A stretch of 39,224 bases of DNA from positions 1 to 39,224 of IMG/VR virus record IMGVR_UViG_3300048055_000070. One strand, given 5' to 3'. Numbering within the stretch: the stretch's first letter is position 1; the number at the start of each line of letters is the position of its first letter. The DNA is from a virus. The notes below the pieces were generated by a model. It did not search any database and was not told where the DNA came from. It saw only the letters and a program-made list of their open reading frames with translations. Of this stretch, positions 21,766-30,407 are shown piece after piece. Made by a program: the position numbers and the translations under genes.

Positions 21766-22737
21766 ATGTCAGAAAAGAAAGTAAGCGCACAAGACCTTAA
21801 TAAGGCATTGTCGGTCTTTGAAGACCTGGCGAAGGGGCACAGCAGCAAGGGTACGCCCGCTACTGCTGTAGAATCCATGACAAGTCAGGGTGGGCCTACG
21901 CAGGTATTCCACACCCCATCCAACTCGGATCCCGGCAGTTGGGCCGGTTCTGTAGCACGGGATGTTCCAGAAAACGGTGCTTCCGATTCGATCGATGCCA
22001 ACGGCACCGATTACAACGGCGGTGCCAAGATGGCCAAGTCCATCCTATCCAAGATGTCGAAGGGCCAGACGCTCAGCGCGCACGAAGTAGATTTCGTGTC
22101 GAAGGGTGGGATGGATTACCTCAAGGACAAGAAGGACGTAGAAAAGGGTGTGAATCCTTTCGCCAAGAAGGACGACGATGAGGACGGCGACAAGGACGCA
22201 AAGATGAATAAGGGTGAAAATCCTTTCGCCAAGAAGGACGACGACGATGAGGATGAAAAGGTAGCGAAGTCGCTCCTTGACATCACCCAGGACTCAGACG
22301 AAATCCAAAAGGGTTTTGAAATGAGCACGTTCCTGGTGGACTTCGTCGAGTCAGTCCAGAAGTCGTTGGAGAACATGGAACAGCGTATTAATCGTAATAC
22401 GCGTGCCACTGTTGCCCAACACGCCGCAGAGCAGGCCCAGTTCCAGAAGTCGTTTGCTGGATCCATGAGTGCTCTTGGTGCTTGGTTGACCCAGACTGAC
22501 CAGCGTGTGGAAAGCGTCGAAAGCGCTCCTGCTCGTGGTCCAAAGAGCGTAACACATATCGAGAAGTCGTTCGGTGAAGACGCTGAACAGCTTTCAAAGA
22601 GTCAGGTTGCTGACACTCTCGTTGACCTCGTGGTCAAGGGACAGGCTACTCGTGAAGACGTGTTGCGCTTTGACTCGTCAAACAGGATTTCCCCCGACCT
22701 TATGAACAAGGTCCGCAGTTTCCGCAGCGGAAAGTAA
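21766..22737 (+). CDS. Scaffold-like protein, 323 aa
   Basis: A 323-residue acidic, largely helical protein between protease and capsid genes, where scaffolding proteins are found. It contains two copies of a NPFAKKDDD motif (from residues 130 and 152), each followed by Asp/Glu/Lys runs, then a helical C-terminal half (STFLVDFVESVQKSLENMEQRINRN, HAAEQAQFQKSFAGSMSALGAWL) ending in a basic tail. Scaffold proteins guide capsid assembly and are removed by the protease. Position and composition are the basis; no conserved family motif is claimed. CGGAG precedes the ATG. Confidence 0.72.
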   Translation: MSEKKVSAQDLNKALSVFEDLAKGHSSKGTPATAVESMTSQGGPTQVFHTPSNSDPGSWAGSVARDVPENGASDSIDANGTDYNGGAKMAKSILSKMSKGQTLSAHEVDFVSKGGMDYLKDKKDVEKGVNPFAKKDDDEDGDKDAKMNKGENPFAKKDDDDEDEKVAKSLLDITQDSDEIQKGFEMSTFLVDFVESVQKSLENMEQRINRNTRATVAQHAAEQAQFQKSFAGSMSALGAWLTQTDQRVESVESAPARGPKSVTHIEKSFGEDAEQLSKSQVADTLVDLVVKGQATREDVLRFDSSNRISPDLMNKVRSFRSGK

Positions 22738-22752
22738 TAGAAGGAGAATACG

Positions 22753-24201
22753 ATGTCAGGTTTAAGATCAGTACAAACAGCAGGCGGGTACGACGGATAC
22801 AGTGTCGGATCTCAGCAAGAGGTTCAAGAGCTTAACAAGGCCCTTGAAGCAGGTTATCAAATCGGTGCAGGACAGACGGGTGGATCCGCGTTGCGAGTTC
22901 AGAGCTTGGAAGCAAGCTTGAAGGTGACTACCTACACGGCCTCACATATCAAGTTCTGGAAGAAGATTCCTAAGAGCCCTGCATATAGCACGGTTGAGGA
23001 ATACAATGAGCTTTCTAGTTACGGTGGCGACGCGAGTCCCTTCGTACAGGAAGGTGAACTGCCCCAGTCCAGCGACAGCAGCTACACACGTAGAATGCAG
23101 CTGGTTAAGTTCCTCGGAACTGTGCGTGAAGTGACGCACCCAGCCACTGTTGTGCATCCTGCACACGGTGACCTGGTCGCTCTGGAGAACCAGAACGGTA
23201 TCTTGTGGCTCCTGCAAACGATTGAAAAGTCGTTGTTCACAGGTGACTCAAGCTTGGCCGCTGACGGTGAGTCAGAGCAGTGGGACGGTTTGGACTCGTT
23301 GATCGACCCAACCTCAGTTATCGACCTTGAAGGTGGAGTAATCCAAGAAGCCGACATGGAAGAGGCCACTAACACAATCCTTGAAGCACACGGATTCGCG
23401 ACAGACTTCTTCAGTAACACGAAGACGATGAGCGACTTCGTCAAGACGCTGTACCCACGTCAGCGTGTTGAGATGCCTGCTCCAGTCAACGGTCGCGTAG
23501 GTATGAGCGTAAGCTCTTTCGCAACGCAGGCTGGTGAAATCGAAGCCAATCCGAATATCTTTATTCGTAAGGCTCCAACGCCCCCAGCTGCTGCAACGAG
23601 CGCTTATGCTCCTGCAACCCCTGCGTCGATCGCCAACGGTGCCGTAACTGGTACCAGTGGTGACCACAACAAGGGTGCTGCCACGGGTACGACCAACCTC
23701 AACTACTTGGTTACCGCGTGTAACCGATTCGGTGAGTCGGCTCCTACGGCTGTACAGGGTGCTGTGTTGGCCTTCTCGCAGGCCAACAAGGACTTGGGAG
23801 TTTACGCTCCTCTGACCATCACCAATCCAGCGGTAATCGGTGCGTACCCTCCGGAGTTCTTCAAGATCTACCGCTCACGTGCAACCACAGCGGCGGGTGT
23901 TCCTGCTGCGTCGAGTTCATACTCGTTGATTGCACAGGTTCCAGCCGGCTCACAGGCTGCTGGTGGTACGGTGGTGTACAACGACGAGAACCTGTACCTT
24001 CCGTTTACGTCCAAGGCGTACGTTGGGGAAATGTCTCCATCGGTCCTTACGTTCCGTCAACTCCTGCCGATGATGAAGATGGACCTGGCGGTAATGGGTC
24101 CCTCGATGCGCTGGATGATCCTCCTGTACGGCACACCTATCATGTTTGCCCGTAAGAAGTGGCTCCGCTTCATCAACATCGGTGATCTCACTGTCCGATA
24201 A
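22753..24201 (+). CDS. Major capsid protein with fibronectin-III-like insertion, 482 aa
   Basis: A 482-residue HK97-fold capsid protein. The N-terminal arm is at 1-60, followed by SHIKFWKKIPKSPAYSTVEEYNELSSYGG (E-loop region), REVTHPATVVHPAHGDLVALENQNGI, and WDGLDSLIDPTSVIDLEGG. Between about 273 and 412 sits a segment rich in Ala/Pro/Thr that reads like a fibronectin-III domain (NYLVTACNRFGESAPTAV, then EFFKIYRSRAT). The HK97 C-terminal part resumes around 413 (PFTSKAYVGEMSPSV to the end). A strong ribosome site AAGGAG and a terminator after the gene fit high expression. It forms the head shell. Confidence 0.9.
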   Translation: MSGLRSVQTAGGYDGYSVGSQQEVQELNKALEAGYQIGAGQTGGSALRVQSLEASLKVTTYTASHIKFWKKIPKSPAYSTVEEYNELSSYGGDASPFVQEGELPQSSDSSYTRRMQLVKFLGTVREVTHPATVVHPAHGDLVALENQNGILWLLQTIEKSLFTGDSSLAADGESEQWDGLDSLIDPTSVIDLEGGVIQEADMEEATNTILEAHGFATDFFSNTKTMSDFVKTLYPRQRVEMPAPVNGRVGMSVSSFATQAGEIEANPNIFIRKAPTPPAAATSAYAPATPASIANGAVTGTSGDHNKGAATGTTNLNYLVTACNRFGESAPTAVQGAVLAFSQANKDLGVYAPLTITNPAVIGAYPPEFFKIYRSRATTAAGVPAASSSYSLIAQVPAGSQAAGGTVVYNDENLYLPFTSKAYVGEMSPSVLTFRQLLPMMKMDLAVMGPSMRWMILLYGTPIMFARKKWLRFINIGDLTVR

Positions 24202-24244
24202 CATCGAGGATTTTAGCTAATCCCAAAAAGTAGTTGCATAGCGT

Positions 24245-24292
24245 AAAAAACGTGCTAAGGTATCCCGAAAGACTCCTTAGCACGTTTTTTTT
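24245..24292 (+). terminator. Strong terminator after the major capsid gene
   Basis: ACGTGCTAAGG (24250-24260) pairs perfectly with CCTTAGCACGT (24275-24285) over 11 bp, flanked by an A run on the 5' side and followed by eight T. The symmetric A and T runs could let it work in both directions. Upstream, AAAGTAGTTG at 24227-24236 repeats the ten bases at the start of the 20903 promoter, so a second promoter may overlap the hairpin. Confidence 0.9.
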
Positions 24293-24315
24293 AAAACAGG
24301 ACTACACGAGCAATA

Positions 24316-24960
24316 ATGGCAGATGAATATGAAGATGTTGGGCCTGTAGTACGACCCGACCAACTGGATTTGTCTCACCTAGAATCCAAGGAAGAAGAAC
24401 CTACGAAGGCCCGGTCTGGTCAAGTAGTACAGGAAGGTGAAGTAGGAAAAGACTGGCTGACGCAGAAGGATAGCAGCCACAAAGGCAAATCTGTACTACA
24501 GGTTTCTAGCAGCCTTTTTGAAGCCAGCAAAGCAACAAGCCCTTATGTGGGGGTTAAACCACGGGGAGGATCCAACATGATTAGATTAAAGAGCAACTCA
24601 CTCAGAGGCCGGAACGAGATTTTTGAGGGCATGGTAATGTCATTCGATGGGGACGGAATCGCAAAAATCCCGGACCATCACCTAGCCAAAATCCAGCAGT
24701 TGCAGCGGCTCAGGCCCAACCGATTTACCATCCTAGAAAACGCGGTATTACAGGAGGCACCTGTTCCTGTGGCGGTTAAACAAGAAGTGGCTACAGCAAT
24801 GCCAGAGACAAAGCAAGCAGAACCTGTTACAATGGACACGAGCATATTTTCTTCATTAGATGATGAAGAGGTAGACTTCATTGACTTTGAAGAAGAACAA
24901 TCCAAGACTAAAGTAAAGCCCCCCGTAAAAAAGGGTGCCGTAGTTAAGCAGAAAAGCTAA
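24316..24960 (+). CDS. Hypothetical head-block protein, 214 aa
   Basis: A 214-residue charged protein. The first 90 residues look disordered (acidic then polar). Residues 85-150 look folded (GSNMIRLKSNSLRGRNEIFEGMVMSFDGDGIAKIPDHHLAKIQQLQRL), and the rest is acidic with a basic tail (KPPVKKGAVVKQK). The family is unknown. It sits between the capsid terminator and the neck genes. No strong Shine-Dalgarno is visible. A decoration or head-completion role is only a guess from position. Confidence 0.62.
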   Translation: MADEYEDVGPVVRPDQLDLSHLESKEEEPTKARSGQVVQEGEVGKDWLTQKDSSHKGKSVLQVSSSLFEASKATSPYVGVKPRGGSNMIRLKSNSLRGRNEIFEGMVMSFDGDGIAKIPDHHLAKIQQLQRLRPNRFTILENAVLQEAPVPVAVKQEVATAMPETKQAEPVTMDTSIFSSLDDEEVDFIDFEEEQSKTKVKPPVKKGAVVKQKS

Positions 24961-24976
24961 GAAAGAGGAATAAGAC

Positions 24977-25288
24977 ATGAAAGGCAAAAGAGTACTAGCA
25001 GACATCAATTCAGCAGAGGTTGACGAGCTTCGCAAGTCACACCACCGGCTGATGTTGGTCCTTCGTAATTTGTGTTCGTTGGGCGCGGCAGCAGCTGACC
25101 TTGCTGAACTTCAGGCAGTTCTACTCGCAGTTGCAGACAACTTCGACAGCGGCGTTGATGCAGATGGTACCGGGTACACCGGGACTAACTTGCCTCTCGC
25201 GGGTGTCGTACCTACTCCTAAGAGTCCAGCGAAGCCCGATGGTTTTTCTAGCTCCCAGACGGTGGTACTGGCAGAAGCAGACCTGTAA
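24977..25288 (+). CDS. Small hypothetical protein, 103 aa
   Basis: A 103-residue protein with an N-terminal helical part (DINSAEVDELRKSHHRLMLVLRNLCSLGAAAADLAELQAVLLAV) and a flexible C-terminus. AGAGGA before the ATG is a good ribosome site. It lies sixteen bases after the previous gene and is followed by a terminator, so it closes a short unit. Function is unknown. Confidence 0.65.
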   Translation: MKGKRVLADINSAEVDELRKSHHRLMLVLRNLCSLGAAAADLAELQAVLLAVADNFDSGVDADGTGYTGTNLPLAGVVPTPKSPAKPDGFSSSQTVVLAEADL

Positions 25289-25311
25289 TAACACCGCAGT
25301 TAATCAAAGAG

Positions 25312-25359
25312 AAATCCCGCAGCCTTTGCTTTGTCTTAGGTTGTTCGGGATTTTTCGTT
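25312..25359 (+). terminator. Terminator after the 24977 gene
   Basis: AAATCCCG (25312-25319) pairs with CGGGATTT (25346-25353). The stem continues inward as CAGCCT/AGGTTG (one G-U), with loop TTGCTTTGTCTT. TTTTTCGTTTTT follows. It ends the unit that starts after the capsid terminator. Confidence 0.8.
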
Positions 25360-25366
25360 TTTAGTA

Positions 25367-25375
25367 TGGTACAAT
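25367..25375 (+). promoter_or_regulatory. Extended -10 promoter before the neck/tail block
   Basis: TG at 25367-25368, one base, then TACAAT at 25370-25375: an extended -10 element, no good -35 box. Transcription would start near 25382, just before AGGAG (25388-25392) and the ATG at 25396. It lies directly after a terminator, where a new transcript is expected. Confidence 0.6.
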
Positions 25376-25395
25376 AATCCTTACTTAGGAGTCAG

Positions 25396-26004
25396 ATGAC
25401 TACATTCATACAAGGGTCCGCGGGGTCGTTTCTAGTCTACTTAGAGGATAGCGCCACTGCATTACCTGCCACTGGTGTACTATTCTCCGGAGTTACTGCC
25501 TCATTGAAGAAGGAGGGCGGCGCCTTTGCCGCCCTTGTCCTGTCTGGGACCAACTTCACAGAGCTTAGCGGCGGGTATTACGAGATTGACGTAGACGTAG
25601 CAGACACTGACACGCTGGGTAACCTGTACCTCAGTGTAGCTGGGGCTACTGTACGTACCATCCTAGTGTCCGGGTACGTGTACGATAACGTTGCTACGAC
25701 GCCTCCGAGTGTGACTGCGCCTCCAGTCGTTAACGTCTTTGGGTATGTCTACGGTGTCAACGCTGCCCCCATCGCAGGAGCTAGCGTGTCTTGCAAGGTA
25801 CTTGGCGCACCCGCTGTGCTGTTCCCGGGGACAGACGGCATTGTCCTTGGACAGACACTAATCACAACAGAAACTGACTCCTTTGGGTTCTTCTCCTTAA
25901 ACCTAATACCTGGCACCACTGTGGACTTCTTCATCCCAGCTGCCCGGTACCGTCGCACCTTCCTAGTACCCAGCACATCTTCAAGCGTCTTTGAGATCCC
26001 ATAA
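25396..26004 (+). CDS. Beta-sandwich virion protein with carboxypeptidase-regulatory-like domain, 202 aa
   Basis: A 202-residue beta-rich protein. The N-terminal part (about 10-100) holds GGYYEIDVDVADTDTLGNLYLSVAG, a typical phage beta-sandwich segment. The C-terminal part (115-200), VFGYVYGVNAAPIAGASVSCKV, TETDSFGFFSLNLIPG and DFFIPAARYRRTFLVP, matches a carboxypeptidase-regulatory-like (CarboxypepD-type) beta domain. Such domains decorate heads or tails. It starts a new transcript unit after a promoter and overlaps the next gene (TAATG). Location on the virion is not decided by sequence. Confidence 0.7.
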   Translation: MTTFIQGSAGSFLVYLEDSATALPATGVLFSGVTASLKKEGGAFAALVLSGTNFTELSGGYYEIDVDVADTDTLGNLYLSVAGATVRTILVSGYVYDNVATTPPSVTAPPVVNVFGYVYGVNAAPIAGASVSCKVLGAPAVLFPGTDGIVLGQTLITTETDSFGFFSLNLIPGTTVDFFIPAARYRRTFLVPSTSSSVFEIP

Positions 26005-27806
26005 TGGCCGCTCCTGCAACAATCGAAGTGTCGGTAAACGGGACGGAGTTTTGTAGGTATGAAACTTCGTATGATACCATCGTGGTCACTGTGGTGGCTG
26101 CTGGTGGGGCGATCTACGCCGCCGAGGACGTTCTTGTTGAGCTTGTAAAGGCTCGCAGGAGCCGTGACGCTGCGGTCGCCACAGACACCATTACGTTTAA
26201 CGGGGTGGCGGATCCACAAGAAGGCTCTGTAGAGTTCTATTTGCCTGACATTGTTGACCAGGACTTGATTAGCCTGGTGCGCCACGGGAAGTACTTCGTC
26301 CGTGCCACCAGCCTCACAGATGACAGCATCATAGGAGAGTCGGCAGACTTTGACATACGAGTCATCACCACGCAGAAGATCAAGGACGACTACCTATTCG
26401 GTCTTCCGCTGACTGCTACGGAGGTCAAGAGGCCTAAGTTTCAACCACAGAGTATCACAGGTGTGGAAATAACAGAGACATCCACTGCGCATCCTCTGGG
26501 ATTCCATGTACTACAGTACAACTACCACCAGACCAACACAGCAAACGCTACCGCTGCCATTGGCTCTGGTGCCGACGGAGTGGTCACTGTGACTGCTGCT
26601 GGGACACAGTTGGGGGCCACCGGCAACATCAATGCCATAGTAGTCAACATCCCCATTGGCACGTCACCCCTAAGCGTTTCCTACGTATCAAACGTAATCA
26701 CGGTCAATCTATCTGTGTCCTCTGGTGCTCTCGTGGCGCTGGATAACACCGCTACGTTGGTAGCGGCTGCCATTGACGGGCTAACCGACTTCACCGCAGT
26801 GGCATCAGGAACAGGAGCGACAGCACTCACCATTGCAGCGACTGTGCTGTTTACTGGCGGATTAACCAACACCATTCGGGAGCTTTCTTGGAATGGCGGA
26901 ACCCTGACCCCGATTACAGGTGCGGGCACCTTCCTGGTCCGTAGAGGCGAAACAGGCCCCAAGGCGGGGATCATCAGCAACGCGACGGGTGACTACATCA
27001 CCGTCCGGATTGCAAGCGCTACGCTTCTGCCTACGTTGAACACCACTGAACAGATTCTAATTGAACGCAGTAAGCTAGACGATTCGTCCATTGCCAACTA
27101 CATCAACCAGGCAATAGCTTGGCTAGAGAATCAAGTTATCCACACGTACGTTGAACCAACCAACGTCGTGACCGACCGTGACCCGACCACTGTCCAGTAC
27201 GCTGCCGGTGTGCAGGCGCCTACACCTATATTCACGGACTCAGACTACGACAAGTTAGTGGAGCCCCTTACCTACTTTGTGAACAAGAGTGGTGGTTGGC
27301 TGAACATTCAAACACCCCACCCACAAGTCCTACGTATCGACAACCTGTACGGAGCCATTGCCAACACCAGAGTGATCGACATCGACTTAGAGTGGATTGA
27401 GGTAACCCAGCAGGGCGGGCTGCTTCAGCTTGTGCCATTCAACCAGGAAATCGCATTCGACTTCATTGGATTAATGTGGGTAAACGCAATCAATGGAACA
27501 GTAGAAATACCTAACTTCTGGCGGTACAACGCCATTGTGGGTTTGAGAGACGCTACACCTGACCTCATTTCAGCGATTGGGAGAAAAGCAGCGATAGACG
27601 CGCTCACAGCCGCCTCCCTGGCGTTGCGCCCAGGGGTTGGATCCTTGTCCCTATCCAGAGACGGTGTCTCTGAGAGCATCTCCTACGGCACTACAATGCA
27701 GTACGGGCTATTCACAGGTGCAATCAACGTCCACAAGGAGTGGCTAAAGGATAACTTGAAGTTAATCAAGGGCGCTTACAAGGGTGTTGGATTGATTGTG
27801 GTGTAA
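26004..27806 (+). CDS. Structural protein of the neck or connector region, 600 aa
   Basis: A 600-residue beta-rich protein. Residues 1-120 resemble the beta-sandwich of the preceding protein. Residues 190-285 look like an inserted repeat-type domain with VVTVTAAGTQLGATGNINAIVV and VTVNLSVSSGALVALDNTATLVAAAIDGL, a kind seen in phage sheath and fibre proteins. Residues 308-355 hold a short beta module (FLVRRGETGPKAGIISNATGDYI). Residues 400-600 are a separate domain (LEWIEVTQQGGLLQLVPFNQE, HKEWLKDNLKLIKGAYKGVG). Exact role is unknown; its place between capsid and tail genes points to the neck. Confidence 0.68.
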   Translation: MAAPATIEVSVNGTEFCRYETSYDTIVVTVVAAGGAIYAAEDVLVELVKARRSRDAAVATDTITFNGVADPQEGSVEFYLPDIVDQDLISLVRHGKYFVRATSLTDDSIIGESADFDIRVITTQKIKDDYLFGLPLTATEVKRPKFQPQSITGVEITETSTAHPLGFHVLQYNYHQTNTANATAAIGSGADGVVTVTAAGTQLGATGNINAIVVNIPIGTSPLSVSYVSNVITVNLSVSSGALVALDNTATLVAAAIDGLTDFTAVASGTGATALTIAATVLFTGGLTNTIRELSWNGGTLTPITGAGTFLVRRGETGPKAGIISNATGDYITVRIASATLLPTLNTTEQILIERSKLDDSSIANYINQAIAWLENQVIHTYVEPTNVVTDRDPTTVQYAAGVQAPTPIFTDSDYDKLVEPLTYFVNKSGGWLNIQTPHPQVLRIDNLYGAIANTRVIDIDLEWIEVTQQGGLLQLVPFNQEIAFDFIGLMWVNAINGTVEIPNFWRYNAIVGLRDATPDLISAIGRKAAIDALTAASLALRPGVGSLSLSRDGVSESISYGTTMQYGLFTGAINVHKEWLKDNLKLIKGAYKGVGLIVV

Positions 27807-27809
27807 CCT

Positions 27810-28598
27810 ATGACATTACCCGACTGGCATTTTACCTCGCTGGAGGACTTAATCCAGTCCCGTGGTGACGAAGTGATCCTAGAAACAGGAGTTGCTTGTA
27901 CCTGCCGTAGAGAGGACGCCACCGCAGGGCTGCTAAGCCGCGAGAATGCTCCCGCAACCCTTAGAGAGATCCATTGCCAGCGTTGCACAGGTGAAGGGTT
28001 CCTGTACAGAAACGCCCGGGTAATCAAGGGACTAGTTACTTCCATCCAGTCTGCCCCTAACAGGCGGCTGTTGGAAGGGGGATATGGTACCGTGGGAGAC
28101 GCCGTGTTCTCTCCGTCCATCATCGAGGCCCCTCTAGGAGACTCGGATAAAATCACATTCCTACACGCTAGCTTGGTCAACGACGGCCAAGTCATCATGC
28201 GTAACGCTGCCAACTACGGGGATAACAAAAGTAAGCCGCTGGGTGTCACCAACGCTGAAGACCGTCTTTGGTACAACGCGGAGTGTGCCATTTGGTGTGA
28301 AGACCAAAAGGGTGTCGTGTACGAACAAGGCACCGACTTCCTTCTGGTTGACCATACGATCAAGTGGATAGGCAACACCCCCCGAGATGGTCTCTTCTAT
28401 ACACTGAAATACCGTGCGTATTTGGAGTGGATTGTATATAATACTCCATTGTTCCGCATCGACGGCGGGAACCAGCTAGGACAAAAAGTACTAATCCGTA
28501 AGAAGCACGTAGCCTACCACTCAGGTAACATCGCCCTGGACACCCCTGCAAAGAGGCAGGAAGACCAGGAGAACTTCACAATAAGGACTCGATTCTAG
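27810..28598 (+). CDS. Neck-region protein with zinc ribbon, 262 aa
   Basis: A 262-residue protein with C30-x-C32 and C56-x2-C59 (CQRCTGEGF), a zinc ribbon near the N-terminus, followed by a beta-rich globular part (VIKGLVTSIQSAPNRRLLEGG, ITFLHASLVNDGQVIMRN, YEQGTDFLLVDHTIKWIGNTP). I do not recognise the family with certainty. Genes in this place in contractile-tail phages make the head-tail connector. It begins four bases after the previous gene and overlaps the next start by one base. Confidence 0.65.
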   Translation: MTLPDWHFTSLEDLIQSRGDEVILETGVACTCRREDATAGLLSRENAPATLREIHCQRCTGEGFLYRNARVIKGLVTSIQSAPNRRLLEGGYGTVGDAVFSPSIIEAPLGDSDKITFLHASLVNDGQVIMRNAANYGDNKSKPLGVTNAEDRLWYNAECAIWCEDQKGVVYEQGTDFLLVDHTIKWIGNTPRDGLFYTLKYRAYLEWIVYNTPLFRIDGGNQLGQKVLIRKKHVAYHSGNIALDTPAKRQEDQENFTIRTRF

Positions 28599-29116
28599 TG
28601 CGTATATTAGTCCAAAATTTGACAAGGCTACTAGCATCCTCACCAGGAGAGCTATTGGAGGATGACTTCCCAGACAGCGCGGAGGCTGAGGCACTCGTTT
28701 CTGGCTACGCATACGAAGCTGCGAAAGAGGCGAAAGATTTCTGGAGTGAAGAAGCTGGTAGAAACTTAAACACTACGAGAGAGCGGTACCAGGCACAGAT
28801 TAGTATATACGAGGACTACGGCGACAACAGTGTTGCAGTCGTACTAAACGAGGAGAACGACCGGCTAGTGGGCGGACTAGAGAGCGGCAGCAAGCCTTAC
28901 GACATGAAGGCAGGGCTACTGGACGGTAGACAAAAGCGTATAGTTAACATGGGGGGTCCAGGGATTACCAAGTTCAAGACAGTGACTCAAGCCCCACAAA
29001 ACGCCAAATGGCAGCACCCAGGCTTCCCTGGATTAAAACTCGTTGACATAGTAGAAGACGAATTAGACAATGCGATTATCCCTAAGTATACGGAGAAGTT
29101 GTTTAAGGACCTATAG
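28598..29116 (+). CDS. HK97 gp10-like head-tail joining / tail completion protein, 172 aa
   Basis: A 172-residue protein, about the size of HK97 gp10-like proteins, with a helical N-terminus and the W138-Q-H-P-G motif inside PQNAKWQHPGFPGLKLVDIV, a feature of that family. Before it, NMGGPGITKFKTV is a conserved-looking beta turn. These proteins seal the junction between head and tail. The GTG start shares the last base of the previous TAG, and the stop overlaps the next GTG. The family call rests on the motif and gene order. Confidence 0.7.
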   Translation: MRILVQNLTRLLASSPGELLEDDFPDSAEAEALVSGYAYEAAKEAKDFWSEEAGRNLNTTRERYQAQISIYEDYGDNSVAVVLNEENDRLVGGLESGSKPYDMKAGLLDGRQKRIVNMGGPGITKFKTVTQAPQNAKWQHPGFPGLKLVDIVEDELDNAIIPKYTEKLFKDL

Positions 29117-30120
29117 TGGTAGTACTACCTGAAATTATCATTCAGAAAGCGTTGGCTGAGGGTTTCCGCTCGATAAAGCAGGACTCACGGCTTATCGACG
29201 TATTGTACAAGAACGTACCGCAGAAGACCCTGGAACAAATCAGAACGTACTTGATGAACGTTCAGGTGGACTGCTGCTTTAACTACCCCAGGAAAGACCT
29301 ACAGGTCCCTGCTATCGTAATACTTCTCAAGGCTGAATCCGAGGCGGAACAGTTCCTGGGAGACTACATGGGTGACGACGTAGACCAGGACATGATCTAC
29401 GACACAGCAGATGGCCACGGTGGCTCTGTGAGCGACCTGGACGGCCTCCAGGCGGCTGTCCTACAGGAGATAGCCACCGAGGGCTCTAGCGCCTCAGAGG
29501 TCTTTATAGACGTTGATTCCCTGGAAGAGTACTTAGAAGTTTTCCCAGAGCTTGTGCAGGGGGGCCACTACCAGCTGTACGTGACGAAGGGCACAGGGGC
29601 AGGTCAAGTAAGAGATATTGCTTCATTCACTGCTAATAGTATTGACATTACAGAAGATTTTGCTGTACTATTAGATTCATCCAGTTTTGTTGATATTCGC
29701 AAAACGGGTGAAGTACTCACAGAAGGAGAACCTTCACGGGTATTTGCAACGAACAACTTCTACGAACGTAGGGGTGTACACTACAAAGTACAGTACCAGC
29801 TGCAAATAATCGCTGGTCATCAAGATGAGGTAATCTACCTCTATTCCATAGTAAAGGCTTTGTTACTTTCACAGAGACCTTTCTTAGAAGGACAGGGCCT
29901 AATGGTCTTTGAGCTTGCCGGATCCGACTTGGCTCCGAAAAGCGAATACCTCCCGTCAGACGTATTTATGCGTGTCCTCAACATGTCTTTCACGTACCCA
30001 TTCTCTTACATCAACGTACTGTCCACGCCGTCAACCATACAAGTAAATGCACAGATAGACGAACTAGGGTCACCGGGCGCAGGGGAAATAGTCAGTGTCG
30101 CAACTTTCACATTAGGATAA
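29116..30120 (+). CDS. Neck / tail-terminator-like protein with beta module, 334 aa
   Basis: A 334-residue protein starting with GTG. Residues 1-75 (LPEIIIQKALAEGFRSIK, TLEQIRTYLMNVQVDCCFNYPRKDLQVPAIVILLKAESEAEQFLGDY) and 225-330 (YKVQYQLQIIAGHQDEVIYLYSIVKALLLSQRPFLE, SYINVLSTPSTIQVNAQID) look like one tail-terminator type domain. Residues 122-197 interrupt it with a beta module (YQLYVTKGTGAGQVRDIASFT) of a kind repeated in neighbouring tail proteins. The protein would cap the tail or join it to the neck. Call by fold impression and gene order. Confidence 0.65.
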   Translation: MVVLPEIIIQKALAEGFRSIKQDSRLIDVLYKNVPQKTLEQIRTYLMNVQVDCCFNYPRKDLQVPAIVILLKAESEAEQFLGDYMGDDVDQDMIYDTADGHGGSVSDLDGLQAAVLQEIATEGSSASEVFIDVDSLEEYLEVFPELVQGGHYQLYVTKGTGAGQVRDIASFTANSIDITEDFAVLLDSSSFVDIRKTGEVLTEGEPSRVFATNNFYERRGVHYKVQYQLQIIAGHQDEVIYLYSIVKALLLSQRPFLEGQGLMVFELAGSDLAPKSEYLPSDVFMRVLNMSFTYPFSYINVLSTPSTIQVNAQIDELGSPGAGEIVSVATFTLG

Positions 30121-30123
30121 AAG

Positions 30124-30396
30124 ATGAGCAAAGAAAAGCAAAATAGGCAATACGAGGAAAAGTCGCTTCCTGCCGCTAAACCTGCTGAAGAGGCTGCGGT
30201 CGCTGCGGTCAGTGTGGCCAAGGTTGTTGTTCCTCGTCAAGCAGCTGAGGTGGCTCTGCCTAGAATCGTTTTTGACAAGTATGTGGTGCGCAAGGGAGTA
30301 AAGGCTTCTCACGTGGCGGGTATGCGGGCTTTTGCCGCCAATGTTAACATTAAGCGAACTTTCCCAGAGTGGGAAAAGTTCTTTGAAAAATACTAG
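30124..30396 (+). CDS. Small basic protein upstream of the sheath, 90 aa
   Basis: A 90-residue protein with a charged N-terminus, an Ala/Val-rich middle (EEAAVAAVSVAKVVVPRQAAEVAL) and a C-terminal part (FDKYVVRKGVKASHVAGMRAFAANVNIKRTFPEWEKFFEKY) that looks folded and reminds me of a small phage protein family, unnamed here. It lies three bases after the previous gene and eleven before the sheath gene. Function is unknown. Confidence 0.65.
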   Translation: MSKEKQNRQYEEKSLPAAKPAEEAAVAAVSVAKVVVPRQAAEVALPRIVFDKYVVRKGVKASHVAGMRAFAANVNIKRTFPEWEKFFEKY

Positions 30397-30407
30397 GAGT
30401 AATATAA

